Source of the DNA: Mycoplasma sp. ATU-Cv-703
GTDB lineage: Bacteria > Bacillota_I > Bacilli_A > Mycoplasmatales > Metamycoplasmataceae
Reading direction: 5' to 3'
DNA: 64,000 nt
Assembly (NCBI GenBank): GCA_004011965.1
Contig: RYZV01000001.1
Span: 507,726-571,725 of the forward strand
This document shows positions 39,931 to 48,851 of this stretch, one piece after another. Below the pieces are notes generated by a model. That model did not search any database. It was given only the letters and a program-made list of their open reading frames with translations, and was not told the DNA's origin. How positions within the stretch are numbered: position 1 is the stretch's first letter; each line of letters begins with the position of its first letter. The position numbers and the translations under genes are program-made.

Positions 39931-40923
39931 ATGAAAAAATTCGCCATTTTAAATTACAACGAAGTAGCCAAACGGAAAGTCAATAATTATGAGACAGCTT
40001 TTACAATTGAACCGCTTGAGCGCGGTTTTGCCAATACGATTGGTAACGCTGTTCGCAGAGTCTTGCTCTCCTCCATCACGGGCGTAGCGCCCTTTGCGGT
40101 CAAAATTCAAAATGTTCAACACGAGTTTGAAACTTTGCCTGGCGTGGAAGAAGACGTAGTCAAATTGATTTTGAACTTAAAAAAAGCCCGCTTTGTTTAC
40201 AACCGCGAGTTGATTAGCGAAGGCGATGTTGTTCGGGTGACGCTTAAGAGCGACAAAGGTCAAATTACCGCTGGTGATTTACAAACACCTTCGGGATTAG
40301 ACGTAGTTAACCCCAATTTACCGATTGCCAAAGTCACCAAAGCGGGAGCATTGAAATTAGAAATGTTTATTACCACCGGTCGCGGTTACGTTTCTTTTGA
40401 GGAAAACAAGCAAGTTATTAAAATGCTCTCTAACAAAATTGAGTCCAAAATTCAACTCGGTTCACTAATTGCGATTGACTCTGATTTTTCTCCGGTTGAG
40501 AGAGTGTCTTTTGAAGTGACTGAACTTAACACCTCCTTTGCGATTGTCCAGGAGAGACTAGTTTTAAACGTTAAAACTGACGGTTCAGTTGAGGCCAAAG
40601 AAGCACTTGCTCAAGCGGCTAACATTTTGATGTCACACCTAGAAGTGATGGCGCAAGTTTCAAACCTGGAACGCGAAACCGTTTTCATGTCCCACGAGGA
40701 AATTCAGAAAAAACCGGTGAACAAAACGATTCCAATTAGTCAACTTGAGTTATCGGTTCGTTCCTTTAATTCGCTCAAACGCGCTGGCTATAACACTTTG
40801 GAAGACTTGGCTAGTTTAACGGCTAAGGAATTAAGCGACATTCGTAACTTAGGCAAAAAGTCTGAGCAAGAGATCATTGCTAAGTTAGAGGAATTTGGCA
40901 TTAACTTGGAGGACGGAGAGTAA
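39931..40923 (+). CDS. rpoA: RNA polymerase alpha subunit
   Basis: 330 residues. The N-terminal dimerisation and assembly domain has EPLERGFANTIGNAVRRVLLSS and GVEEDVVKLILNLK. The C-terminal domain after residue ~270 has LSVRSFNSLKRAGYNTLEDL and IRNLGKKSEQEI, the helix-hairpin-helix that contacts UP elements. Length is normal. Confidence 0.98.
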   Translation: MKKFAILNYNEVAKRKVNNYETAFTIEPLERGFANTIGNAVRRVLLSSITGVAPFAVKIQNVQHEFETLPGVEEDVVKLILNLKKARFVYNRELISEGDVVRVTLKSDKGQITAGDLQTPSGLDVVNPNLPIAKVTKAGALKLEMFITTGRGYVSFEENKQVIKMLSNKIESKIQLGSLIAIDSDFSPVERVSFEVTELNTSFAIVQERLVLNVKTDGSVEAKEALAQAANILMSHLEVMAQVSNLERETVFMSHEEIQKKPVNKTIPISQLELSVRSFNSLKRAGYNTLEDLASLTAKELSDIRNLGKKSEQEIIAKLEEFGINLEDGE

Positions 40924-40924
40924 G

Positions 40925-41284
40925 ATGGCTAACCCAACCCAAGTCTTTCGCCGCGATACTACGTGAGAAAAAGGAGTCATGCGCAACTTGGCTAGTCAGT
41001 TGATTGCTCACGGCCGCATTTTGACAACCGAATCACGAGCCAAAACATTAAGACGTTACGTTGACAAACTAATTACCCAAGCTAAAACAAACACGCTTGC
41101 TTCAAGACGTCGTGCCGAAGCTTTCCTAAGACCGATCGAAGTACAAGGTCAACCGATCGGGAAATACCTTTTTGAAAAAATTGGTCCTAAGTACCAAACT
41201 CGCAATGGCGGTTACAGCCGAATCATTAAGGCGCCCAGCCGGGTTGGCGATAATGCCAAAATGGCTTACATTGAATTAGTCTAA
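40925..41284 (+). CDS. rplQ: 50S ribosomal protein L17
   Basis: 119 residues. [22 protein letters not shown] and [27 protein letters not shown] are canonical. The N-terminus includes TGA at 40964 (TTWEKG, W conserved as R/W-x-x). The last gene of the superoperon; I see no clear terminator after it. Confidence 0.97.
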
Positions 41285-41319
41285 ATTGATCACTGCGCTA
41301 TTTATCAACTGCTCAGTTG

Positions 41320-41325
41320 TATAAT
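41320..41325 (+). promoter_or_regulatory. Promoter -10 box of the lipoprotein at 41381
   Basis: TATAAT, 55 nt upstream of the ATG; the leader shows only a weak GACGGTGAG near the start codon. Confidence 0.58.
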
Positions 41326-41380
41326 TTAATTACAGAGTTGTCTAGATTTTGAATGCTTATTAAAGAAAAGACGGTGAGAT

Positions 41381-42085
41381 ATGCGCAACAAACTTTTCGG
41401 TTTGCTGATGTTGGTGCCTTTTGTAAGTAGCACAGTTTTGTCTTGCGGTGGTACAAGTGGTTGGGAAGAGGATTTTGTTGATTACGCCAAACTCCGCGAA
41501 GACGCCCAAGACATGCAAGAGTTACTCAACAAAATTCCCGACAAGATTGCGACCAATTACAAAAGTACTTTACCAAGTTCAATTGGTCAAAAAGGTTTAA
41601 TTGTTACTCAGGAAATGCTTGGCATTGAAGTGACCATTGAACACCCAACCATTAAACCCGAGTTCCAAATTACCCAAATTAGCAACAAAAAAGGCAAAAT
41701 TTGGATCCGTCTACGACTTCATAAAAAGTGAATTCACCGCGAGAAGAGAATTGAAATTTATGACTATGACCGCAAAATTCAAATTGAAAATCCCTTCGTG
41801 ATCGCCTTTATTGAGGAGTTAAAAACCAAGAAGACCAGCAAGACCAAGAGCATCCCATCGGAAGTCAGCGGCAGAGGAAAAACCACGTCCGATCAACTTG
41901 GTCTTAATCACATAGAAATTAACGAAAACTGGCACATCGAGTGAACCGTTTTAGGCTATGACGATCCGAAGGGATGCATCTTGCTTAAAATTAGTATCAC
42001 TGTCAACGGAGAACTAGAGGGGCACCAACAGTTATCAATTTGTGGATACCGTAAAATGAATGTTTCCTCTGACGATTTTGAGTAG
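41381..42085 (+). CDS. Putative lipoprotein of unknown function
   Basis: A 234-residue predicted lipoprotein. The signal peptide ends TVLSC, with lipid-modified Cys22 followed by Gly-Gly-Thr. The mature part has no domain I recognise; it contains DAQDMQELLNKIPDKI, a beta-rich middle (VTIEHPTIKPEFQIT) and a C-terminus ending MNVSSDDFE. TGA at 41729 and 41942 are Trp. It converges with a minus-strand gene whose stop is 3 nt away, and its own terminator lies inside that gene. Confidence 0.8.
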
Positions 42086-42088
42086 CGT

Positions 42089-42373
42089 TTAGGAAGACTC
42101 TTTTTTCTCACGCTCGCGAAGAAATTCGCGAGTTTTTTCGTACTGATCGCGGTCAATGATCTGGCGCTCATAAACTTCTTCGACAAGCGTTTTGTCGCTT
42201 TTAGGCATTGATAAGTAGAGAATTTGTCCGATCAGCGGCAAACAAAAACAAATCACTAGTCCTCACCAGCGACTGCGACCCCGCTCATTAGCTAGAGCCA
42301 GTCCAACTGCGCCCGAGGCCAGGCAAATCACCAGCGCTACAAAAATAAGTAAGACTATCGTGGTAATCGTCAT
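42089..42373 (-). CDS. Two-helix small membrane protein
   Basis: A 94-residue protein starting MTITTIVLLIFVALVICLAS. Two hydrophobic segments (about 3-27 and 36-55, GLVICFCLPLIGQILYLSMP) are followed by a charged helical tail ending RDQYEKTREFLREREKKESS, rather like a short SHOCT-type tail (a guess). TGA (tca at 42263) is Trp. It begins 1 nt after the aminopeptidase stop, so the two are probably co-transcribed. Function unknown. Confidence 0.72.
42113..42138 (+). terminator. Plus-strand terminator inside an opposing coding region
   Basis: A perfect 8-bp stem CTCGCGAA/TTCGCGAG with a GAAA loop and six T. It is oriented to end the plus-strand lipoprotein transcript, 27 nt past its stop. The same DNA encodes Arg-Glu-Phe-Leu-Arg-Glu-Arg in the minus-strand gene. 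Confidence 0.85.
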
Positions 42374-42374
42374 T

Positions 42375-43730
42375 TTACTTGCTAACCATTTCGTAAAGCG
42401 TGCGAACCATTGGCGCTTGGGGCACTTCGTTAATTTGGGCTGTTCCTGCGATATCAAGGTGTAAAAATTCGCTGTCTTGAGCAAACTCTTTTAAAAACAT
42501 CGCGGCTGAACACGAGTTACCTTTATTAGGGGCTTTGTAGTCCACATTTTTTAGGTCAGCCACCAAAGATTGACGGATGTTTTTGGCGAAGTTTTCGTGG
42601 AAAGGCATTCGTCAAACTAGTTCGTGGGCGTCTTGACTGGCGTAGTAAAGATCTTCCCAAACGCGGTCGCTGCTAGCTCAAGCTCCGGTGTAAGTATCTC
42701 CGAGCGAAATTAAAATCGCGCCTGTGAGCGTTGCGATATCAACTACTCGCGTCGCTTTAAGTTTTTCAATTGCGTAAGTGATTCCGTCCGCTAAAACTAG
42801 CCGACCTTCGGCATCAGTGTTATTTACTTCGACTGTCTTTCCGTTCATGGAAGTAAAGACTGAGTCGGCCGTGGAGGCAAAGGGCGAAATCATGTTGTCG
42901 GTGATCATCATTAATCCGGCTACGTTTGTTTTGGGTTTAAGCGTTGCGACGGCTTTCATAACTCCGGCCACTACGGCTGATCCTGACATGTCAAATTTCA
43001 TGCCAAGCATGTTGAGAGAGGGCTTAAGGTTCATACCTCCCGAGTCAAACATAATTCCTTTACCGACCAAAACCGTTTTAGTTTTTTTGCTACTTGGCGC
43101 GCCGTTGTACTCTAGAATCACTACCCGAGCATCAAAAGCCGATCCAGCGTTGACCGACAAAAGCAGACCCATTTTGAGTTTTTGGATTTGACTTTTATCA
43201 AGCACAGTGACTTTGACATTGGGGTGTTTTTGAAAGTCTTTTTTAATTCGGTTAGCTAAATCGGTTGAACGCATTACGTTAGGCGGCGTAATTTGTAAGT
43301 CGCGGGTGTAGTTAACTGCTTGGGACAAAATTTCCGCGTGGTTGTGAACTTTTTTCTCTTTGACGTTAACTAGTTCAAGAGTTGGCTTGGCTTGAGTTTT
43401 TTGAGTTTTAAGCGAGAAGAGTTTGGCTCTGTCAAAGTTGTAAAGGTGGACAAAATTGTTGACTATTAATCTTTCGCTGACGTTGCTAGCAGTAAAAGAC
43501 TCCACGTCAATTTGGTATTCTCGGGGCGCTTTTTTAATGATCTCAGCGGCCACTTTTTTGAAAATTTCCTCGTCGTAGGATTTGGCTTTACCAAGGTAAG
43601 CAAAAGCTACATTTTTGTTAATGTTTTCCGTGATAGATCCAACTTTAGCCGCGATGTACTTAGGCTGGTCTTTGTCGTAAAAAAAACCTTTTAAAAGCAT
43701 AATTTTTGGGTTGCGTGTTTTTAATTGCAT
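42375..43730 (-). CDS. pepA: Leucyl aminopeptidase (M17 family)
   Basis: A 451-residue zinc/manganese aminopeptidase that frees N-terminal residues from peptides in the cytoplasm. The M17 C-terminal catalytic domain shows VGKGIMFDSGGMNLKP (Lys and Asp ligands) and the signature NNTDAEGRLVLADGITYA. The N-terminal ~150 residues form the more variable domain. TGA codons (tca on plus at 42612 and 42678) are Trp. ATG 43730 is chosen because AGAAGG lies about 10 nt upstream; an internal Met 10 codons later is an alternative. Confidence 0.93.
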
Positions 43731-43762
43731 AATAATCAAACCTTCTCCGGTGTCTGACCCTA

Positions 43763-43791
43763 ATTGTACCACCGAAAAGTTGTCTTATAAT
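43763..43791. promoter_or_regulatory. Divergent promoters of pepA and the GpsB-like gene
   Basis: Minus-strand TACAAT (43763-43768) drives pepA. Plus-strand TATAAT (43786-43791) ends 9 nt before the ATG at 43801, giving a probably leaderless transcript. Confidence 0.62.
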
Positions 43792-43800
43792 TTAGAAACC

Positions 43801-44139
43801 ATGGCTAAAGTAATCACGCGTCCGCTGCTGAATCTTAAACACGAAACTATTTTGAAAAAAAAGTTTGCCGTCGAACTTTCGGGTTATAACGCTGGCGAAG
43901 TGGACGGGTTTTTAGACTTAGTCATCAAGGATTACCAACTTTATGACCAGCACATTGCTACGCTTCAGGATATAGTTAGCGAAAAAGTGGCCTTAGTCAA
44001 CGATAAGGATGAGCAACTTGACAAACTTAAAATTGAAAACGCCAACCTGAAAGAGCAGCTTGATTTTCTTTACAAAAACAGCACCAACCAAGTTCTTCAC
44101 AAAAGACTTTCTAAACTTGAAAAAGAACTCGGTAAATAG
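43801..44139 (+). CDS. GpsB/DivIVA-like division protein
   Basis: A 112-residue protein. The N-terminal lipid-interaction-like domain has KKKFAVELSGYNAGEVDGFLDLVIKDY, the DivIVA/GpsB hallmark (F-x-x-x-x-x-GY-x-x-x-EVD-x-FLD). A coiled coil follows (LQDIVSEKVALVNDKDEQLDKL onward). In Bacillus the gpsB gene lies directly upstream of rnpB, as here, which supports the identity. In wall-less cells it could act in polar or septal organisation. No Trp codon occurs in it. Confidence 0.87.
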   Translation: MAKVITRPLLNLKHETILKKKFAVELSGYNAGEVDGFLDLVIKDYQLYDQHIATLQDIVSEKVALVNDKDEQLDKLKIENANLKEQLDFLYKNSTNQVLHKRLSKLEKELGK

Positions 44140-44184
44140 TCGGTTTAACCGCGACCGATAAGTGTTTTTAGCACCTAAATGCGG

Positions 44185-44190
44185 TATAAT
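44185..44190 (+). promoter_or_regulatory. rnpB promoter -10 box
   Basis: TATAAT ends 4 nt before the predicted 5' strand of helix P1; transcription would start at about 44195-44197. Confidence 0.65.
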
Positions 44191-44194
44191 TTGG

Positions 44195-44680
44195 TTGGCA
44201 CCAACTCAATCGCTGCCGCTGGTCAGGACGTATAAGACGTCTGGCTAAGTTATTTGTCTTACAGTGTAGTCTACAAATAGCAACTCGAACCTTTAAAGTC
44301 ATCCTATTCTCCTATTAGTTTGGTTTAAATACAACAGTTGCATCTACATAACGAATAACTGATGCCAGCGCAAGACTCTTTGAGTCAGTTCTGATCAAGG
44401 TGGTAGAGGAAAGTCCGCGCTAGCACTGCCTGCGATGGCAGTAGTGTTCGTGTCAAACCCAATAAGTTTGAGCCCAGACGACTAGTGCCACAGAGACGAA
44501 TCTATTAAGTTAGAGTGAAACGCGGTAAACTCCACGAGCTAGAAACTCAAATTAAGGTAGAGGAGTCCCCGAGCGGAAAATGAACTTGCTCAGGGAATGC
44601 GATGTTCAACAAACGCGCATAGATAAATGATTGAGCCTTCTTGTAAGGAACAGAACGCGGCTTACTTGGTGTCCAAATAA
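44195..44680 (+). ncRNA. rnpB: RNase P RNA (type B) with enlarged P3
   Basis: The catalytic RNA of RNase P, which trims tRNA 5' ends. P1 pairs TTGGCACCAA (44195-44204) with TTGGTGTCCAA (44666-44676). The P4 core is GAGGAAAGTCC (44406-44416) with ACAGAACGCGGCTTA (44650-44664). Other conserved pieces are AGTGCCACAGAGACGAA, GTGAAACGCGGTAAACTCC and AGATAAATGATTG. Between the P3 arms (44213-44226 and 44391-44406) about 164 nt are inserted, where Bacillus has a tetraloop. Ends are inferred from P1 and may be off by a few bases. Confidence 0.93.
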
Positions 44681-44700
44681 CCCATCCGGGTTATTTTTAT
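44676..44700 (+). terminator. Terminator of rnpB
   Basis: AATAACCC/GGGTTATT, ATCC loop, then a T-rich stretch directly after P1. Confidence 0.85.
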
Positions 44701-44737
44701 TTGGTAAGATTAATGGGACAACCAAGGAGACTCAGAA

Positions 44738-45241
44738 ATGTGAGCTTGAATTGTACTGGGAAGTTTGCTCGGAACTGTGGTGGTTTTTCTGTTAATAAGT
44801 GCTTTGAAAGATAAGCGGAAAAATTACGTCGTTAAGAAAGAGACCGAAAAACACGAGGCATTAAAGGAACATGCTCGCCAACTGGTTGGTATTTGAGTGG
44901 AAATCGTTGACTGACACAACCAAAAATTGCTGGACCAGTTTGTCCCTTCAATCGGTAAAATTAGAATGAGCGAAATTCGTCACCGAGCTCGAACTGCTCT
45001 TGAACTGTTAAGCGAAAAACAAGAGTTTCAAATTATGTCCGAGTCGGAAGCTAACCAGGATATGGTTCAAGCGTTTGAAAAACTGCGCCGATCCAATTCC
45101 AACAACTGAACTAAAAATAACCGGGATGAATTAAAACTTTTCCGCTCGGCTGCTGAGCAAGGAATTAACGCTCGTCAAAATCACCCTTTTTACTACCAAG
45201 CTCAGCGTGAAATCGAAGGAGTCTACCGTGAATCTACCTAA
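44738..45241 (+). CDS. Membrane-anchored charged protein, unknown
   Basis: A 167-residue protein. One N-terminal helix (WAWIVLGSLLGTVVVFLLIS) anchors a long charged, helical, cytoplasmic part (KKETEKHEALKEHARQ...). TGA at 44741, 44747, 44894, 44912 and 45107 are Trp, including the second codon. CAAGGAG lies about 12 nt before the ATG. The stop overlaps the pgsA start by 14 nt, so they form an operon. I recognise no family. Confidence 0.78.
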
Positions 45242-45860
45242 CAAGTTAACTGTTTTTCGTTTAATTTTAGTTTTGCCTTTAATTGTCCTTTTCAGTCTGG
45301 CCTTAAGCTTGCCCAGCGAAAAAGCGACTTACCAATTACAAATGACTTACATGTATTCGGCCGGAGGAGTCTTTGCTTTAGCGATGATCACCGATTGACT
45401 CGATGGTTGAATTGCCCGCCGTCGCCAAGAAGTGACCACTTTTGGCAAAGTGTTTGACCCAATTGCCGATAAGTTAGTTGTGGTAGTCAGTTTAATTTTC
45501 TTGGCTTTGCTCAAGGTAACCCCTTTCTTTGTGCCGATTCTAGTGGTGATGCGCGACATTTGTGTGGACGGCACACGAATTTTGAAAGCTCACCGTCGCG
45601 GACAAGTGGCCGCTAACATGCTCGGAAAAATGAAGACTGTCTTACAATCAGTTGGAATTTTAGTGGTCGTTTTTGTCGCGCCTATTTTAAACTGAGGATC
45701 TGGCAACCAGTTTGAATTTATCAAAGCTAGCTGACAACTTTGAATGATTAACGCAACACTTTTAGTTTCTCTGCTGCTGGCTTATGTGTCAGGTTTTTGG
45801 TACATTCATCAAAACCTTAAAACAAGCAAAGTAACACCGATGGAGCATGAAAACGCTTAA
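45228..45860 (+). CDS. pgsA: CDP-diacylglycerol-glycerol-3-phosphate phosphatidyltransferase
   Basis: A 210-residue membrane enzyme that makes phosphatidylglycerophosphate. The CDP-alcohol phosphotransferase motif D-x2-D-G-x2-A-R-x8-G-x3-D-x3-D is complete, with Asp56, Asp59, Asp77 and Asp81 (DWLDGWIARR, then FGKVFDPIADK). About six hydrophobic segments. TGA at 45396, 45408, 45693 and others are Trp. Start is GTG with AAGGAG (45216-45221) upstream; the N-terminus NLPNKLTVFR is canonical. Confidence 0.95.
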
Positions 45861-47415
45861 GTCCTTGAGTAAGCAAACTTTTTACATCCTTGATCCGCGC
45901 ACTTTTAAGGATGGTAATCAAGATGGCTACGGAGATCTAATCGGCTTGGCCCGCCAAGTTGGTTACTTTTCCATGCTCGGCATTGACGCTTTGGTTTTGC
46001 GAGGCGTTTGAAAAGACTTGCCTTTGTCGAAACAAACTTTCACGAGTTTAAAACCCGAAGTGGGAACGATTGGTCAGTTAGGCAAACTAATCCGTCTTTT
46101 TCAAGATAAAGGCATCAAGGTTTTGCTAGAAATTTCTTTGGCCGGAATTGATCCGCGCCACATTTTTTGTCGTCCTACTTCGGAGAGAACTGTCAAGGAG
46201 CAAGACCAACTTGCTCGCCACGGCCAACTGCCAACCCGGGAGCAGTATTTGCTTGGCGACTTAACTACCGACGTAGTTTTAAATCAGCAGCGTGAAAACT
46301 TTCTTAGCAACTTAACCCAGTTAATTAATTACTGGAATAAGCACGGTTTGGCCGGATTAGTTGTGAGCGACTTTGAACAACTTTTTGATTTTAAGAAAAC
46401 CGCTGTAATGGGCGAACAGACTAAAGCGGTTTTAAAACGAATTTACACGATTGTTAAAATGGTGAGCGATCAATTTTTGTGAATTGGCATGGCTCACATG
46501 CTCAGTCCTGAGCAAATCCGAACTCAAAATCCGTCTCACGATCCGCTTTTCGATTACTTAGGGACTTACGATTTTTCTTTGCTAGGCAAAGATCACGCGG
46601 TTAAAACCAAAGCGCCCAAAGTTAAATTCACACCTCATCAGTATGTTAAATTAGCTCGGAGCTACATAGATCACCGCCGCGGTCTCCACGCGCTTAGTTC
46701 GCATTTGGCAGGCAGAATCATTAGTCGCTGAGCAAGTGATTACGCTTACCATAGCGAGGCGGGTAAGAGTTTGCTTTTTTTGCTCTTACTTCACGCCGGA
46801 TCAAGTCTAATTTACCAGGGTGACGAAATGGCTCAACCTAACCACTTTGCCCTTAACTCCCAAGACTTAAAATTAGTTAAACACGTTGAATTTCCGCGCA
46901 CTTGGTTAACTAAGGAAAAGGAAAAAGAAGCCGAAACATTGCGTCAACTGCGCTATGCTCACCACGCTGTTCACGCTCACGGTTTAATGACTTGGGATGA
47001 AAGCGAATTTAGCGGTTTTAGCAAAACTGCTCCGCGAATTGGTTATGTTTATCCGAGCAAAGAAGTTGTGAGCGTTAAAAAGCAGTTTCAAGATAAAAAA
47101 TCGGTTTGGCACTTTTTCCGTAGTTTCAACGCCTACCTTAAAAACCAAACGATTGTATCTCTTAAGATTGCTTACCAAAGTAACGGACTAATTGTGTTTC
47201 GTGGACGCAGTAACAGGGGTCGTTTCATCGTGCTAGTTAACATCAGTCGTGAGCGTAAAAGAGTGAGGCCATGGAACCGCAGAAAACATGGCACAGTCGT
47301 GTTTTCGAGTTATTCACACCGAAACTACTCAGCCTGTCCAAAGCGACTGAACGCTTTTGAAAGCGTGCTTTACTTAATTAAGTCAAGTACCAGTGAAGTG
47401 CCTGTTAGTCTTTAA
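45847..47415 (+). CDS. GH13 alpha-glucosidase-like protein lacking catalytic residues
   Basis: A 522-residue member of the alpha-amylase (GH13) fold. The N-terminus YILDPRTFKDGNQDGYGDLIGL matches the VYQIYPRSFxDSNGDGIGDL of oligo-1,6-glucosidases, and RWASDYAYHSEAGKSLL... with LIYQGDEMAQPN matches their C-terminal barrel. The three catalytic positions are changed: the nucleophile region reads GLVVSDFE instead of GFRxDV, the acid/base GMAHM replaces VGEM, and SSHLAGR replaces NHDQPR. TGA at 46009, 46480 and 46729 are Trp. It overlaps pgsA by 14 nt. It is probably not a hydrolase; role unknown (binding or regulatory). Confidence 0.85.
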
Positions 47416-47417
47416 AG

Positions 47418-47423
47418 TATAAT
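47418..47423 (+). promoter_or_regulatory. Promoter -10 box of a small acidic protein gene
   Basis: TATAAT immediately after the stop of the GH13-like gene, 17 nt before the ATG at 47441, with CAAGGA in between. Confidence 0.6.
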
Positions 47424-47440
47424 TGAGACAAGGAAACTTT

Positions 47441-47740
47441 ATGTTTGACAAACAGAAAAAAAAGCCTTTTAAGCCAATTGAACCAGAACCTTTAAGTTCG
47501 GCTGATGAGTTAGAGCAAGCTAAAGAGCGTGCTCGTCTTGAAAGGGAAATTGCCGCTAAACTTAAACATGATTTAAACGATTATGTTGATCATGAGAGCG
47601 ATTTGCTTGAGCAGCAGCGCACTACTTTGACTGATGATGATTTAGCCAAAACAACCCAGGTTGATGTGGATGGGGTAGAAAATATTCAAGAATTCATTGA
47701 GAAGAATTTGGCGCCGGACTCTAAAAAAATTAAAAAGTAA
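47441..47740 (+). CDS. Small charged protein, unknown
   Basis: A 99-residue soluble protein, very rich in Glu, Asp, Lys and Leu, beginning MFDKQKKKPFKPIEPEPLSS and ending DSKKIKK. A helical segment (LEQAKERARLEREIAAKLKHDL) is likely coiled coil. No Trp, Cys or signal peptide. No family is recognised. It lies directly upstream of the AT-rich island. Confidence 0.72.
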   Translation: MFDKQKKKPFKPIEPEPLSSADELEQAKERARLEREIAAKLKHDLNDYVDHESDLLEQQRTTLTDDDLAKTTQVDVDGVENIQEFIEKNLAPDSKKIKK

Positions 47741-47812
47741 GACACGATTAATTTAATAATTGAATTTTTGTTAAAAACGCTAACATGGGAAAACCGACCC
47801 CCTTTTTTCATA

Positions 47813-47872
47813 TATAATCGGGTTAATTTTTATAAAAAACTGAAAATTTGTAAAAAAACAGATTTTATAAAA
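47813..47872 (+). promoter_or_regulatory. Promoter and palindrome-bearing leader of the ATPase-protease island
   Basis: A TATAAT -10 box (47813-47818) precedes a 65-nt leader that holds the 10-bp palindrome TTTTATAAAA twice (47828-47837 and 47863-47872), then AAAGGGTG before the GTG start at 47886. The same palindrome occurs at 51167-51176 beyond the island. Confidence 0.55.
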
Positions 47873-47885
47873 AAAAGGGTGCGAT

Positions 47886-48851
47886 GTGGAAACTAACGTG
47901 AAAGGCCAACTAAGAAACGGCGTCAGCAAGACTATGCTGGGGATAATTAAAAAATTGGATAACTACCAATTTAACTATCTGAAAGAAGTGCTGAAGAATA
48001 GTTTTGACGCGGAGCAAATAAAAAAGTTTGAAGAGTATTACGCTTCCAAGCACCTTGAGGTCTACGCTACCAAGTTTAGGAGCAAGGATTGAGTTTCGCA
48101 ATACTACAAAAATGAGTTGGGAAAAATAAACTATGCTATCAACAATGAAGATTTCATTAAAGAATTTAAAGGATTAAAAATTATTGTTTACGGTAAAACT
48201 GGGACTGGAAAAACATCCTTAGTCAAAAAGATAATTGAATTGAATCGTAACTGCAAATATAGAGATATTGATTTTACAAATTTAGTTTCCCCCAAAATGG
48301 GGCAAACCCAAATTAATCTAATGAGCTTAGCTTATGAATTAAACTCTTTTAAGGAAAAGACGATTGTTTTTTTAGATGAACTAGATTCAATTGTAACTTC
48401 CAGAGATTCAACAAACGATATGGGGGAACATTTTAGAATAGTGGGTACCTTTATAAAGTTTCTTGATTCACTGAATTCAAACGTAATTTTTATTGCCGCG
48501 ACTAATGTTCAGAAAAATGTTGATGAAGCAATATTAAGAAGATTTAATATCGCGGTGCAATCTAGGACAATTGGTTTAGATCAAGTTATCAAAATACTAG
48601 CCAAAGAGCTTGATTTTACAATTACTACTCAGGAATTAAACTTGCTAAAAACCAACCTTGCGGATGATTGTTTCACATTTTCAGACATTACCTCGTTTAT
48701 GTCAAAGTACAGGTTGGATCTAATAACCAGTTCTACAAAATATAGATGGGCCAATTTCCTTTTAAACTTCAGAAAAAAATTTAGCGAAAAACTTGAAATT
48801 TCATTAACAAGAAGAAAAGAAATTGACATCGAGAGAGTTTTAAATGGGTAA
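47886..48851 (+). CDS. AAA ATPase, IetA-like
   Basis: A 321-residue AAA-type ATPase. Walker A GKTGTGKTS is at 103-111, Walker B TIVFLDELD around 159-167 (Asp164, Glu165), and sensor I FIAATN with an Arg finger region ILRRFNIA follows. The N-terminal ~75 residues are helical and may bind a partner. TGA at 48090 is Trp. It overlaps the protease gene by 8 nt. ATPase plus subtilisin pairs are known as the IetAS phage/plasmid defence system; the match is by gene arrangement and domain content, not by search. Codon use (AGA for Arg, AT-rich third positions) differs from the neighbours. Start GTG 47886 has AAGGGTG upstream. Confidence 0.86.
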
